Positions 19,865 to 30,107 of a stretch of 64,000 bases of DNA are shown piece after piece. The stretch spans positions 2,314,501 through 2,378,500 of the forward strand of contig NC_018515.1 in the NCBI RefSeq assembly GCF_000231385.2. Direction: 5' to 3'. The position numbers and the translations under genes were made by a program. Origin of the DNA: Desulfosporosinus meridiei DSM 13257 (GTDB lineage: Bacteria; Bacillota; Desulfitobacteriia; Desulfitobacteriales; Desulfitobacteriaceae). The stretch's first letter is position 1; each line of letters begins with the position of its first letter. The notes beneath the pieces were generated by a model. That model did no database searches, had not been told where the DNA came from, and saw nothing but the letters and a program-made list of their open reading frames with translations.

Positions 19865-19943
19865 CTGACTATGATCATGAGAGAAACGCACCCAGATGCA
19901 GAATAAGGAACACCCACATAGGAAGTGGGTCGCAGGAATTGAT

Positions 19944-20002
19944 AAAAAGGGTTAAGGCTAGACAGCATTTTACGATGCTTTTGTCTAGCCTTAACCCTTT
20001 TT
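19944..20002 (+). terminator. Long Rho-independent terminator of the sigma/anti-sigma operon
   Basis: AAAAAGGGTTAAGGCTAGAC pairs with GTCTAGCCTTAACCCTTTTT over 20 bp, with an inner GCAT/ATGC pairing. The 3' arm itself ends in five T. Confidence 0.9.
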
Positions 20003-20149
20003 ACATGGCGGCTAAAATACCTCTTTATCTAAGTTCCATATATACTCCACAAAGTCAAGGTTACGTTTCCGCCCCTTAACTTTACGCCGACTATATATCT
20101 CTGTATAATTAGTAAATATAACTTCACCAATTAAGTGGGGGGCATTTAT

Positions 20150-20995
20150 TTGAAACTTTCAAAACGAGCAAAGTCTATTGGAGGGATTATAGGAATAGCT
20201 ATCGGTGCTATCCTGGCTGCCTATGGAATTCAGGGCTTTATTGTCTATTCCGGCTTGAGTGGCGGTGGAGTCGGCGGGATTGCTTTACTCCTCTACTACA
20301 CCTTAAATTTTCCAATCGGAGTTATGACATTTCTATTTAATGTGCCTTTACTGGTCTTAGGTTGGAAGGAAATCGATAAGGAGTTCGTTTTTAAGACTAT
20401 TTGGGGTATCGCAGTTTTTTCAGTTTTCTTAGATTTATTTAACGGAGTTCGCCCCCTGGATTTTAGTGATATCTTTTTAGGGGCGCTATACGGAGGGCTC
20501 ATTTCCGGAGTTTCTTCAGCGATTGTTTTCCACTTTGGCGGTAGTTTAGGTGGAACGGATATAATTTCTAAAATTATTCAACAGAGGTATGGTGTACCCA
20601 TGGGAACCTCTGCTCTGGCGATCAATGGAGTTATTATCTTAATATCCTGGGCTGTTCTTGGCTCAAAAGCCGCTCTTTATACCTTGGTAATGCTATTTGT
20701 TTTTGGGCGAGTACTGGATTTAATCCAGAGTGGAGTTCCGGCCAAATCAATTACCATTATTTCCGATCATTCTGAAGCATTAGTTGAACGAATTATGGGT
20801 GATCTAGGTCGAGGTGCAACATTTTTGCATGGACGTGGAGCATACTCTTGTGAACCCAAAGATGTTATTATCTGTGTAGTGAGCTTACCTGAAATCGGGC
20901 GCTTAAAACGAGCTGTGCGGGATGTAGACCCCCAAGCTTTTATGATTATTCAAAATGCGGGAGAGGTTTTCGGCAGTGGGTTTTCCAATGAGTAA
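20150..20995 (+). CDS. YitT family membrane protein (DUF161 + DUF2179)
   Basis: About 281 aa. Five to six transmembrane helices (about residues 8-175) form the YitT region. A cytoplasmic DUF2179 domain (about 195-281) has GRGATFLHGRGAYS. Family members are widespread in Firmicutes and of unproven function, with transport or signal roles suggested. The TTG at 20150 is preferred because AGTGGGGGGC lies about eight bases upstream; the GTG at 20135 lies inside that site. A TATAAT near 20104 is a likely -10 box. The gene is convergent with the deacetylase, with only seven bases between stops. Confidence 0.88.
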   Translation: MKLSKRAKSIGGIIGIAIGAILAAYGIQGFIVYSGLSGGGVGGIALLLYYTLNFPIGVMTFLFNVPLLVLGWKEIDKEFVFKTIWGIAVFSVFLDLFNGVRPLDFSDIFLGALYGGLISGVSSAIVFHFGGSLGGTDIISKIIQQRYGVPMGTSALAINGVIILISWAVLGSKAALYTLVMLFVFGRVLDLIQSGVPAKSITIISDHSEALVERIMGDLGRGATFLHGRGAYSCEPKDVIICVVSLPEIGRLKRAVRDVDPQAFMIIQNAGEVFGSGFSNE

Positions 20996-21002
20996 GTAAT
21001 CT

Positions 21003-21728
21003 CTACTTGAGATCTGAATCGAGGGTTCTGAGTTCACTCAAGGTGACGAAACGATACCCGGAAGCCTTTAGGGCATTAAGGATAGGCTCCAGGGATTTCA
21101 CGGTTTGAGTACGTTGATACCCTCCATCGTGCATGAGGATTATTGCACCGGGAAAGACGTTTTTCATAACATTATCAATAATTTGTTTGACTCCCGGATT
21201 TCTCCAGTCTTTACTATCGACGCTCCATAGTGCTACCACATGGCCATTTCTTTTAGTGGCTTCCATTTGAGTTTTTGAAACCAGTCCACCTGGTGGACGG
21301 TAGAAATATGTGTGATTCCCTGTTGAATTAAAGACGACCTGATCCGTTTGATTCATTTCTGCTACTAATTTGCGCTGTTGATAATCATGGGTGAAACCAT
21401 GATTTCCTATTTCATGACCTTCTTTGACTAAACGCTTAAGTAAAGCTGGATTCGATTCTGCAGCCTTTCCTAAGACAAAAAAGGTGGCTCTTACGTCCTT
21501 TTCCTTTAAAATATTTAGAATATCCGGTGTATCAACGGGATCAGGTCCATCATCAAAGGTTAGAGCCACGACTTTTTCCTGGGTTTTGGCCATATAGTAA
21601 GTTCCGGGAGTTCGTACCAGAGAGGGAATAGTCTGTGTCAGTAAATTAATTGTCAGTAAGCCTCCTATAGTAATTAGGAACATAAGTAAGAGAATAAGTT
21701 TTCGGCGGGATAAAAAATAGATACGCAA
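21003..21728 (-). CDS. Polysaccharide deacetylase (CE4/NodB), membrane-anchored
   Basis: A 241-aa enzyme removing N-acetyl groups from a cell-wall or exported polysaccharide. An N-terminal signal anchor (about residues 10-30) precedes the NodB domain. Motif 1 is TFDDGPDPVDTPDIL (catalytic base and metal Asp), motif 2 is EIGNHGFTHD (metal His pair), motif 3 is FYRPPGG, and LMHDG is near the C-terminus. The size fits the PdaA/PdaB-like sporulation and peptidoglycan deacetylases. Which polymer is used cannot be told from sequence. Confidence 0.92.
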   Translation of the reverse strand: MRIYFLSRRKLILLLMFLITIGGLLTINLLTQTIPSLVRTPGTYYMAKTQEKVVALTFDDGPDPVDTPDILNILKEKDVRATFFVLGKAAESNPALLKRLVKEGHEIGNHGFTHDYQQRKLVAEMNQTDQVVFNSTGNHTYFYRPPGGLVSKTQMEATKRNGHVVALWSVDSKDWRNPGVKQIIDNVMKNVFPGAIILMHDGGYQRTQTVKSLEPILNALKASGYRFVTLSELRTLDSDLK

Positions 21729-21948
21729 ATGTCCTTCACCCCCAAGTTGCTTCTTTAATACCTATGGATAAATAACAAATTACATGCATTCTTCCGCTAA
21801 AACTATTCTAGAATTACATGTCATTTCGCTAGGTTAGGTTAAGGCTAAACCAACTCACCTAACTCAATTAACCGGAAATGCCGGAAATATTATCAAATAC
21901 CTCTCGGAAGCAGGGGCAACGAATACTTAAAGAAGGTAGGGATAGATT

Positions 21949-24900
21949 TTGGGTTTCCGTTTTGTATTTGGACGAGCAGGCAGCGGCAAGAGCACATTAT
22001 GCTTAGAAGAAATCCGTAATGAGCTGCGCAGCGAACCCGGTGGAGCCCCTCTTATCCTTCTTGTTCCGGAGCAGGCTACTTATCAGATGGAGGTCGCTTT
22101 AGCAGATACTCCCGATCTCGGAGGAAGCTTGCGTGCCCAAGTCTTAAGCTTTCGACGTCTGGGCTGGAGAATTTTTTCTGAGACCGGTGGAGGGCAAAAG
22201 GTGCTGATCGGTCCCATAGGAAAACGAATGCTTCTGCGTAAAATTCTTTTGAAGCATCGCCTTAATCTCAAAGCATTTGCCCGATCCGCTACTCGTCCCG
22301 GCATGGCTGAACTTCTCGCTCAAGCCATTGGAGAGTTTAAGATTTATTGCGTCGGCCCCAATGATTTACTTAAGGTCAAAACAACAAGTAGCCTATTAGA
22401 AGACAAGCTTAGTGATTTAGCCCTAATTTACGAAGAATTTCAGGCAGCCTTAGGACTTGGAATTCGTGACCCGGATGATGAGCTGTCTGTTTTGGCTGAA
22501 AAAATTCCCTCTGCGCCCCTTATTCAGGGGGCAAAAGTATGGGTTGATGGATTTACAGGATTCACCCCGCAAGAATTAGAGGTTTTAAAGAGGCTGGTGT
22601 CAACCGCTCAGGAAGTTGTCATAACCTCTACTTTAGATCCGGTTTTCCTTACGGAGGAACGCCTGACTGGGGCGGGGATTTTCCAAGCGGGAGATGAGAT
22701 GTTTGCCGGGCCTTGGAAAACCTATCAAGACTTGCAGCGTATTGCCTTAGAAACAGGCGTACAGATACATCCCCCAACCATACTCTTTGGTTCTAAGCGC
22801 TATAAGCATCCTTGGCTCTGGCATCTGGAAAAGTATTACTCTACTTACCCTACGGTTGCTTTTGCTACTTTTCAAGTAGATAATAATACTTCTTCAACAG
22901 GTAGCCTGACCAATGGAATTCAGGTCTTCTCGGCTGTCAATCGCAGAGCTGAAGTAGAAGGTGCAGCGAGAGAACTAAGGCGCTTGGCTAGAGACGAGGG
23001 TCATAGCTGGAACGAAATGGCCGTCACAAGTCGTGACCTTACGGGTTATGCCGAACTGATTGCTCAAGTGTTTACAGCTTATGAAATACCGCACTTCCTA
23101 GATTATAAACGCCCTGTCCTTCATCATCCCTTAATCGAACTCCTGCAATCGATTTTAGAAGCAATCAAGAGCAATTGGGGATATGAACCCTTATTTCGCT
23201 GTTTAAAGACAGACTTTTTTCCCCTGCAAAGGGATGCCGTTGATCGTCTGGAAAATTATGTTCTGGAATATGGCATTCATGGTGATGGTTGGACGAGGAA
23301 TCAGCCTTGGAAATATCATAGACAATGGACTCTAGGTCAAAAGGAAGAACAACGAGCTTCGGAGCTTAAGTTTCAGACAGAGCTTAACACCTCTCGCCAA
23401 ACTGTGGTTGATATTATTGCGCCCTTGGCTGAATTAAACCAATTGGCAGCTATGAATGTACGAATTGTCACAGAAGCCTTGTATTATTTTCTTGAAGGCT
23501 TAGATGTCCCCGGCACATTAAAGTTGTGGTCGCAAAAAGCTCAAGATGAAGGGGATCTTGCAGAGGCTAGGCTGCATGAACAAATCTGGGAATCGGTTGT
23601 CCAAGTCCTCGATGAAATCGTTGTGGGTTTAGGGGAAGAGAACTTAGAACTTGAGGACTATGCCCTAATTCTTTCTTCCGGTATTGAAGGAATCGAGTTG
23701 GGTCTGATTCCTCCCGGACTCGACCAAGTGTTAGTCGGATCCCTAGATCGCTCACGCAATCCTGAAGTTAGAGTGCTCTTTATCTTAGGAGCTAATGAAG
23801 GAATACTTCCGGCGCGCCCGGTTTCTGATGGGGTGCTTGACGCTGAAGAAAGAGAACAATTAGAAAGAGCCGGAGTTGCCCTTGCTCCAAAAGGCAAGGC
23901 TCAGACCTTTGAAGAACAATTCTTTATCTATACTGCACTTACTCGCGCCGTTGAAAGGCTGATAGTTTGTTATCCTTTGACGGATGAAGAGGGGAAAGGA
24001 TTGACGGTTTCTCCGGTTGTTACCCGGTTGACTCATCTTTTTCCGATGCTTAGCGGATATTTTTTAGGAAACCAAGAGGATATCCACCAAATTAGCCAAC
24101 CGGACTCCACTTTACAAAACTATGCCGAACAGCTTCGTCTCCTACGCCAAGGGGAACCTCTTTCTCCTTTATGGGAGGCCGCTGAAAAGTGGCTAAGTCA
24201 AGATCCCCTCAGGAAGAGTAAAGTTGATAGACTTCAAGAAAGTCTTACAAACCAGAATCAAGAGGATAAACTGCAACGTCCCCTAGCCCGACGCTTATAT
24301 GGTAAACGCTTAATGGCTAGTGTCTCCCGTTTGGAACAATTCGCTAAATGCCCTTTTGGACATTATGCTCGTTATGGTTTGAAACTCCGCGAAAGATCGA
24401 CTTATCAATTGTCCAGTCCAAATATGGGAGAATTCTTTCACACCCTTTTGCATGATTTTGCTCAGCAGCTCAAGGCCAAGGGTTTGGATTGGGGAAAATT
24501 GACTAAGCAAGAATCTTGGACATTGATTAATGAACTGGCGGATCAGATTGCCCCAAGTCTGCAGCATGAAATCCTCTTAAGCAACGCCCGTTATCGTTAT
24601 TTGACTCATAAGCTAAAACGAACGGTTCATCACGCAGTACGAGTGCTGGGGGAGCATGCCCGAAAAGGGGTGTTCATTCCCATCCAACTTGAAGTTGGTT
24701 TTGGGCCACAGGAGAAACTGCCCGGAGTAGAGATTCCGTTAACCGACAGTGATTCGCTGTTGCTCTGCGGGCAAATTGACCGAGTCGATGCCGCCTTTTT
24801 AGACGGACAAGTCTATTTGCGAATCCTGGATTATAAATCTCGTGAATTGTCCTTATCCCTAGACTCGATTTACTATGGCTTAAATCTTCAATTGTTGACT

Positions 24901-25677
24901 TATCTACACGTGGCCTTACAGGGAGCAGAAGTCTTGTTGAATACTCCTACAGTGATGACCGATTCTGAAGAAGCAGATTCGGAAAACACCTTTAGTGAAA
25001 TTGCTGTCGGCAGGGATAACCCCTTTCCGGAGAAGATTCCGGCGGGCTTTCTATATTTTCCCGTACTGGAACCTCAGCTCGAAGAGAAACTCCCCCTCAG
25101 TTCAGAAGAGTTAGATCAACGCCGTGTCAAAGCAGTTAAGGTAAGTGGCTATTTATTAGCTAATCCAAAGGTTTTAGAAGCCATGGATTCAACATTTTCA
25201 ACGGGGCAATCTGAATTATTGGGACTAAAGTTAAAAAAAGACGGAACCTTTAAAAAAGGCACAAACGTCCTTACAGAGGATCAATTCTCTTTGCTAAGTA
25301 ATTATCTTCAGCAGTGGTTTCGGCAGAAGGGGGAAGAAATATTAGACGGTGATATTTCCCTTTCTCCTTATCGGCGAGGAAAGAGTACCGGCTGCCAGTA
25401 CTGCAGTTATAAGCCCGTATGCCACTTCGATCCCTACCTGCCGGAAAATCAATATCGGGACTTGTCTGCTTTGAAGTCTGAAGAAGTCTGGGAACGACTG
25501 GAAGGGTTTAAGGCCGAGAATTCAGATGACCTTTTGCAAGAGCAAGAGCAGGAGTTAGAAATAAAGGATTCTAAGGATCTCGTCTTAAACTGGCTTGGCG
25601 AAGCAACAACAGAGTCCGGCAAGAAGGAGCGAAAGCAGGAATCTACTAAGAAGAAAGGCGGTCATCTAAGTGAGTAA
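21949..25677 (+). CDS. addB: ATP-dependent helicase-nuclease subunit AddB
   Basis: Subunit of the AddAB complex that resects double-strand DNA ends for RecA. 1242 aa. The N-terminal Walker A FGRAGSGKST is at residues 8-17. The C-terminal RecB-type nuclease has the metal/active-site motif LRILDYKSREL (about 960-970). The four iron-sulfur Cys expected of AddB are present as C801 (AKCPFGHYARYG) and C1149, C1152, C1158 (GCQYCSYKPVC). The TTG start has AAGAAGGTAGGG upstream. It is somewhat longer than the Bacillus subtilis homologue, with a charged, low-complexity tail (about 1190-1242). It overlaps addA by 8 bases. Confidence 0.95.
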   Translation: MGFRFVFGRAGSGKSTLCLEEIRNELRSEPGGAPLILLVPEQATYQMEVALADTPDLGGSLRAQVLSFRRLGWRIFSETGGGQKVLIGPIGKRMLLRKILLKHRLNLKAFARSATRPGMAELLAQAIGEFKIYCVGPNDLLKVKTTSSLLEDKLSDLALIYEEFQAALGLGIRDPDDELSVLAEKIPSAPLIQGAKVWVDGFTGFTPQELEVLKRLVSTAQEVVITSTLDPVFLTEERLTGAGIFQAGDEMFAGPWKTYQDLQRIALETGVQIHPPTILFGSKRYKHPWLWHLEKYYSTYPTVAFATFQVDNNTSSTGSLTNGIQVFSAVNRRAEVEGAARELRRLARDEGHSWNEMAVTSRDLTGYAELIAQVFTAYEIPHFLDYKRPVLHHPLIELLQSILEAIKSNWGYEPLFRCLKTDFFPLQRDAVDRLENYVLEYGIHGDGWTRNQPWKYHRQWTLGQKEEQRASELKFQTELNTSRQTVVDIIAPLAELNQLAAMNVRIVTEALYYFLEGLDVPGTLKLWSQKAQDEGDLAEARLHEQIWESVVQVLDEIVVGLGEENLELEDYALILSSGIEGIELGLIPPGLDQVLVGSLDRSRNPEVRVLFILGANEGILPARPVSDGVLDAEEREQLERAGVALAPKGKAQTFEEQFFIYTALTRAVERLIVCYPLTDEEGKGLTVSPVVTRLTHLFPMLSGYFLGNQEDIHQISQPDSTLQNYAEQLRLLRQGEPLSPLWEAAEKWLSQDPLRKSKVDRLQESLTNQNQEDKLQRPLARRLYGKRLMASVSRLEQFAKCPFGHYARYGLKLRERSTYQLSSPNMGEFFHTLLHDFAQQLKAKGLDWGKLTKQESWTLINELADQIAPSLQHEILLSNARYRYLTHKLKRTVHHAVRVLGEHARKGVFIPIQLEVGFGPQEKLPGVEIPLTDSDSLLLCGQIDRVDAAFLDGQVYLRILDYKSRELSLSLDSIYYGLNLQLLTYLHVALQGAEVLLNTPTVMTDSEEADSENTFSEIAVGRDNPFPEKIPAGFLYFPVLEPQLEEKLPLSSEELDQRRVKAVKVSGYLLANPKVLEAMDSTFSTGQSELLGLKLKKDGTFKKGTNVLTEDQFSLLSNYLQQWFRQKGEEILDGDISLSPYRRGKSTGCQYCSYKPVCHFDPYLPENQYRDLSALKSEEVWERLEGFKAENSDDLLQEQEQELEIKDSKDLVLNWLGEATTESGKKERKQESTKKKGGHLSE

Positions 25678-28600
25678 ACCAAAATGGACACAAGAACAAA
25701 CTGCCGCCATCAGGTTGCAAGGGGAACTCTTAGTAGCCGCTGCTGCAGGTTCAGGGAAAACTGCTGTACTTGTTGAACGTCTAATCCATAGAATTTTGAA
25801 TACTGAAGACCCTGTCGATGTTGATCGGTTTTTGGTCGTTACATTTACTAAAGCAGCGGCCAATGAAATGAGGGAGCGTATTGGCAAAGCCTTAGACGAT
25901 GCTTTATTTCAGGAACCAGACCCTAGGGAAATTGAGCGTATTCTCAAACAACGCAACCTGCTTCATCAAGCCAGTATTACTACCTTGCATTCTTTCTGTC
26001 TGGAATTAATCCGTAAGTACTTTTACCAACTGGAATTGGATCCTGCTTTTCGAGTTGCCGATCAAGCTGAGGCAGACCTACTGCGTCAGGATGTTATTGA
26101 GGATCTTTTTGAAGCAAGGTATGCAGCACAGGACGCTGACTTTCTTAAACTGGTTGAAGCCTTTGGCACAGATCGTGATGACCGACCCCTAATGGAGTAT
26201 GTACTGAGTCTGTATTCCTTTGCCTATAGTCAGCCCCAGCCTAAGGCCTGGTTAAGTGATCTGTCCAGAGCATACACCTGGGAAAGTATCGAAAATTTGA
26301 TGCAAAGCCAATGGGGTCAAGCTATTCGCCAAGGACTCTCTGATCTTGTCAGTGAAAGTTTAAATTTGTTCGAAAGGGCAGAACAGCTCTGTCAATCTCC
26401 CGGTGGCCCGCTGCCTTATGCTTTAGCTCTGCAAGATGATCTTAACCGCGCAGGCTTACTTGACCGTGCCTTAAAAAAAGGGGAGTGGGCTCAAGTAGAA
26501 GCGGAGTATTACTCTGCGATCAATTTCCCCAAACTGCCGGCGATACGCTCTAAATCCAAGAAGACAACCGCCGTTGCCACTGAGGAAGTAATAGTTGATG
26601 AATCTGCGCAAAAGGAATTGCAGGAAGAGTGTAAGAAATTAAGAGATGACGCTAAAAAGAAACTTAATTCAATAAAAGATGCAGTATTCGCTTATCCCCT
26701 TGAGAATCAGCTTCCTGCCTTGAGAGAGATGGGGGGGATGGCTGGGACGCTGGGAGAATTGGTCATTGAATTTTCACAGTCCTATTCGACGGCTAAAGGA
26801 CAGCGTAGCATTGTGGACTTTTCGGATCTCGAGCATTTTGCGCTGAATTTGCTGGAAGAAGAGGGAGAAGCATCTTTGATCGCTCAAGGATTAAAGGAGT
26901 TCTTTGCTGAAGTATTAGTGGATGAATATCAGGATATCAATCCGGTTCAGGAACGCATTTTACATCAGGTATCCAGACAAGGGGAGTCGCCTAATTTATT
27001 CATGGTGGGAGATGTGAAGCAAAGCATTTATCGTTTTCGTATGGCTGACCCCAACCTTTTTATTGCCAAATATAATACCCTTCCTCATTGGCAGACTGAC
27101 CAGCTAACTGACCCGACAAATGAGTCAAAGACAATGGTCATTGATCTAAACCGCAACTTTCGCAGTCGGGTTGAAGTCGTAAAGGGTGTGAATTATCTTT
27201 TTCGCCAGATCATGACCTTGAGTGCCGGAGAAATAGTCTATGATGATCAAGCAGCTTTACAATATGGTGCATCCTTTGTTGCGGGACAGAATCAAATCAG
27301 TACAGCTGAAGGGCCTATTGAAGTTCATTTAATTGACTCAAAAAGCATAAAAGGCGAGTTGTCTACATACTTTGATGAAGGAACAAAAGACGTTGTGGCA
27401 AACGAAGATCAGCGACAAGCTGAAGGCACAGAAAGCAGTAACTCTACGGAAAATCCAAGGGACTCAGAAGAAACTATATCGACAGAGGACATGGATAAAG
27501 CTCGACTGGAAGCCCGTTTTGTCGCAATGAGAATTCAAGGTATTGTTCAAGGAGCAGAATTTAAGATTTATGATAAGCACATGGGGGATTTTCGTCCTGT
27601 TCGTTATTCGGATATTGTGGTATTGATGCGATCCTACTCGGCAGTTGCCCCAATTTATATCGAAGAATTTCAAAGCAAGAGTATTCCGGTCTATGCGGAA
27701 ACAACCAGCGGCTATTTTGGCGCCAGTGAAGTAGAGACCATATTATCCCTGCTTAAAATCATCGATAATCCTCATTTGGATATTCCTTTGGCAGCAGTAC
27801 TTCGTTCTCCGTTAGTCTGTCTCAATGGAAGTGAATTGGGCAAAGTCCGAATGATGCTTCCCGAAGGGGATTTCTTTGAAGCCTTAACCATGGCAGTATG
27901 GGCTGGGTCTGGCACTGAAAACCTTAAGTCTGAGCAAGAGAAGGATTTCAGAGATATATTGGGCCTCTACGAGGACTCACTGCCGGAAAAGCTTTTGCAG
28001 GCTCGTCAGATTCTAGAAACTGCTCCTCAGTTAAAGGACAAAATCTCGGCTTTTTGGCATAATCTCCAGGGCTGGCGCACAAAATCCAGACGAACATCCC
28101 TTGCCGATTTGCTGTGGTCACTTTATGAAGAAACCGGGTACTTAGCCTATGTGGGCACCTTACCGGCAGGTGTACAGCGTCAGGCCAACTTGGGTGTGCT
28201 ATATGACCGAGCACGTCGTTATGAAGCAACCCGTTATCGGGGGTTATTTCGTTTCCTTCGCTTCTTAGAGCGCTTCCAGGGACAAGGTAAAGACTTGGGA
28301 AGTGCACGAGCCTTAGGGGAAAATGAAGATGTGGTTCGCTTAATTACAGTTCATGCCAGTAAAGGATTAGAATTCCCCGTCGTATTTGTCGTTGGCCTGG
28401 GAAGGACCTTTAACACTCAAAGCCTCAAAGGGAAGATGCTTTTACATTCTAAATTAGGCGTGGGAATGCCGATCATTGATGTGGAAAACAATGTGCGCTA
28501 CCCGTCGTTAATTCAATATGCTGTAAAACAACGTTTAGCTCAAGAATCTTTGGCCGAAGAGCTGCGTATTCTTTATGTAGCGCTTACCAGGGCCAAGGAG

Positions 28601-29731
28601 CGTCTGTTTCTTTATGGCTGCCTGGATAACTGGGATACAACTCTTAAGAAATGGTTTCGTAGCTTTGATTGGCAGGATATACCCTTACCAACGGGTCAAC
28701 TAAGAAGCGCTAAGTGCTTTCTGGATTGGATCGGTCCAGCCTTAGTGCGTCATCCTGCTCAACTTTTCGGTGAAACAAGTCCCCAAACTACTTGTACCTT
28801 GCCGGAGTCAAATTCACAATGGAAAATTCTTCTTCATAATAGTGTCGAAGAAACTCATGAGGACTGCCTAGATTCCATTCCAACAGAAGGATTAGAGGAA
28901 AGCAGTTCCGGAGAGGCATCTGAAGTTGGGTCTGTAGAAGAGTGGTATACTGAAGTTAGCCGGCGCTTAAGCTGGCAGTATCCTCATGGAAAATCTGTTA
29001 GACAAGTGGCCAAAACAAGCGTCAGTGAATTAAAACGACAGCAGACCTGGCACGTGGATAACCAGGCATCTGCCATGCCCACTCTTAAGAAGCAATCAAA
29101 CATTGTACTGAGGCCGAAATTTATGCAAGTTGCGCAACAATTAACGGCTGCAGAACGAGGGACTGCAATGCATACAGTGATGCAGCATCTCCCCTTTAAC
29201 GAATTAGCTGAAATCTGGGCAACAATGTCTTATCGGGATCAAGTTAATGAGATAAGAGAATTTGTGCATAAACTTGAACAAACTGAAGTTTTAAATTATG
29301 AACAGCGTATGATCATTCAGCCCGAACAGATTGTTCATTTTTTAGGCACTCCTTTAGGGCAGAGACTTTTCAAGGCAAATCAGATTCTCAGAGAAGTACC
29401 CTTTACTCTGACCTTCCCATCAGAGAGCATGACAAAAGTTCTGGTCCAGGGCGTCATTGATGTGGTTCTTATCTACAAGGATGAACATGATAATAATTCA
29501 GCAGAAATTCTCGACTATAAGACGGATTCGTTTCCTGAAGATGAAGACAGTGATCCTGAGCAGATTCTCAGAGAGCGCTATACCCTTCAACTATCACTCT
29601 ATGCCCAAGCAATTGAACGCTTAGTTAAAATCGAAGTTCGACGCTGTACCCTTTATTCATTTGCTCTTGGCCGGGAGGTAGCCATCCGGGAACTTCGGAA
29701 GAGCGCTTTAGAGGTGGTATTGCCTTTCTGA
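25670..29731 (+). CDS. addA: ATP-dependent helicase-nuclease subunit AddA
   Basis: UvrD/SF1A helicase plus nuclease, partner of AddB. 1353 aa. Walker A AAAGSGKT is at residues 24-31, VTFTKAAANEMRERI near 63, and DEYQDINPVQ (Walker B) near 418. VGDVKQSIYRFRMADPN and LITVHASKGLEFPVVF mark later helicase motifs. The C-terminal nuclease motif ILDYKTD is near 1280. The GTG start lies within the end of addB, so translation is coupled. It is over 100 residues longer than typical Bacillus AddA. An acidic Ser/Glu-rich insertion sits around residues 565-605, and a second acidic loop lies around 1055-1090. Confidence 0.95.
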   Translation: MSKPKWTQEQTAAIRLQGELLVAAAAGSGKTAVLVERLIHRILNTEDPVDVDRFLVVTFTKAAANEMRERIGKALDDALFQEPDPREIERILKQRNLLHQASITTLHSFCLELIRKYFYQLELDPAFRVADQAEADLLRQDVIEDLFEARYAAQDADFLKLVEAFGTDRDDRPLMEYVLSLYSFAYSQPQPKAWLSDLSRAYTWESIENLMQSQWGQAIRQGLSDLVSESLNLFERAEQLCQSPGGPLPYALALQDDLNRAGLLDRALKKGEWAQVEAEYYSAINFPKLPAIRSKSKKTTAVATEEVIVDESAQKELQEECKKLRDDAKKKLNSIKDAVFAYPLENQLPALREMGGMAGTLGELVIEFSQSYSTAKGQRSIVDFSDLEHFALNLLEEEGEASLIAQGLKEFFAEVLVDEYQDINPVQERILHQVSRQGESPNLFMVGDVKQSIYRFRMADPNLFIAKYNTLPHWQTDQLTDPTNESKTMVIDLNRNFRSRVEVVKGVNYLFRQIMTLSAGEIVYDDQAALQYGASFVAGQNQISTAEGPIEVHLIDSKSIKGELSTYFDEGTKDVVANEDQRQAEGTESSNSTENPRDSEETISTEDMDKARLEARFVAMRIQGIVQGAEFKIYDKHMGDFRPVRYSDIVVLMRSYSAVAPIYIEEFQSKSIPVYAETTSGYFGASEVETILSLLKIIDNPHLDIPLAAVLRSPLVCLNGSELGKVRMMLPEGDFFEALTMAVWAGSGTENLKSEQEKDFRDILGLYEDSLPEKLLQARQILETAPQLKDKISAFWHNLQGWRTKSRRTSLADLLWSLYEETGYLAYVGTLPAGVQRQANLGVLYDRARRYEATRYRGLFRFLRFLERFQGQGKDLGSARALGENEDVVRLITVHASKGLEFPVVFVVGLGRTFNTQSLKGKMLLHSKLGVGMPIIDVENNVRYPSLIQYAVKQRLAQESLAEELRILYVALTRAKERLFLYGCLDNWDTTLKKWFRSFDWQDIPLPTGQLRSAKCFLDWIGPALVRHPAQLFGETSPQTTCTLPESNSQWKILLHNSVEETHEDCLDSIPTEGLEESSSGEASEVGSVEEWYTEVSRRLSWQYPHGKSVRQVAKTSVSELKRQQTWHVDNQASAMPTLKKQSNIVLRPKFMQVAQQLTAAERGTAMHTVMQHLPFNELAEIWATMSYRDQVNEIREFVHKLEQTEVLNYEQRMIIQPEQIVHFLGTPLGQRLFKANQILREVPFTLTFPSESMTKVLVQGVIDVVLIYKDEHDNNSAEILDYKTDSFPEDEDSDPEQILRERYTLQLSLYAQAIERLVKIEVRRCTLYSFALGREVAIRELRKSALEVVLPF

Positions 29732-29874
29732 TAATATTTAATATTCTATTCAATTAATTATTGATTATTAAGTTCAAAAGTGATAGTCTAATTTTAAGAA
29801 TATGTGAAATGTTACATTACCTAAAAAGAAGTAGCTGAATGGATGGTTGTTCAACCACCAAATTGCACTAAAAT

Positions 29875-29904
29875 CCCCTGCTTTAATAAAGCAGGGGTCT
29901 TGAT
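29875..29904 (+). terminator. Hairpin after addBA
   Basis: CCCCTGCTTT (29875-29884) pairs perfectly with AAAGCAGGGG (29888-29897) across a 3-base loop, followed by TCTTGAT. It probably ends the addBA transcript. The rest of 29732-30039 is AT-rich with no gene seen. Confidence 0.75.
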
Positions 29905-30039
29905 GAGCGGTAAATCATTCAGACAATTGGGGATTGGTTTATTGAGCATATGTCAAGAATCAACAAATTAGCTATAAAATTATTTAATTCCATAATATTT
30001 CGTCTTTTTAAAAGAGGATTTTTTAATTTCTTGGCGAAC

Positions 30040-30072
30040 ATAGTTACTATTCCTTGTGATTGTTGTAACTAT
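30040..30072. promoter_or_regulatory. Inverted repeat ahead of hdrA, possible operator
   Basis: ATAGTTAC (30040-30047) and GTAACTAT (30065-30072) form an exact 8-bp inverted repeat with a 17-base spacer, 36 bases before the hdrA ATG. It could be a repressor site or an RNA hairpin in the leader. The spacer contains TTGTGATTGTTGTAAC, vaguely like a Rex site but not good enough to claim. Confidence 0.4.
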
Positions 30073-30107
30073 CTTTAATAAGGAGTAAGGATGAAAGAGG
30101 GGTTGTA

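Noticed and set aside
30050-30072. Rex-type redox operator before hdrA
   Set aside because: TTGTGATTGTTGTAAC matches only one half of the expected palindrome. I kept only the separate exact inverted repeat.
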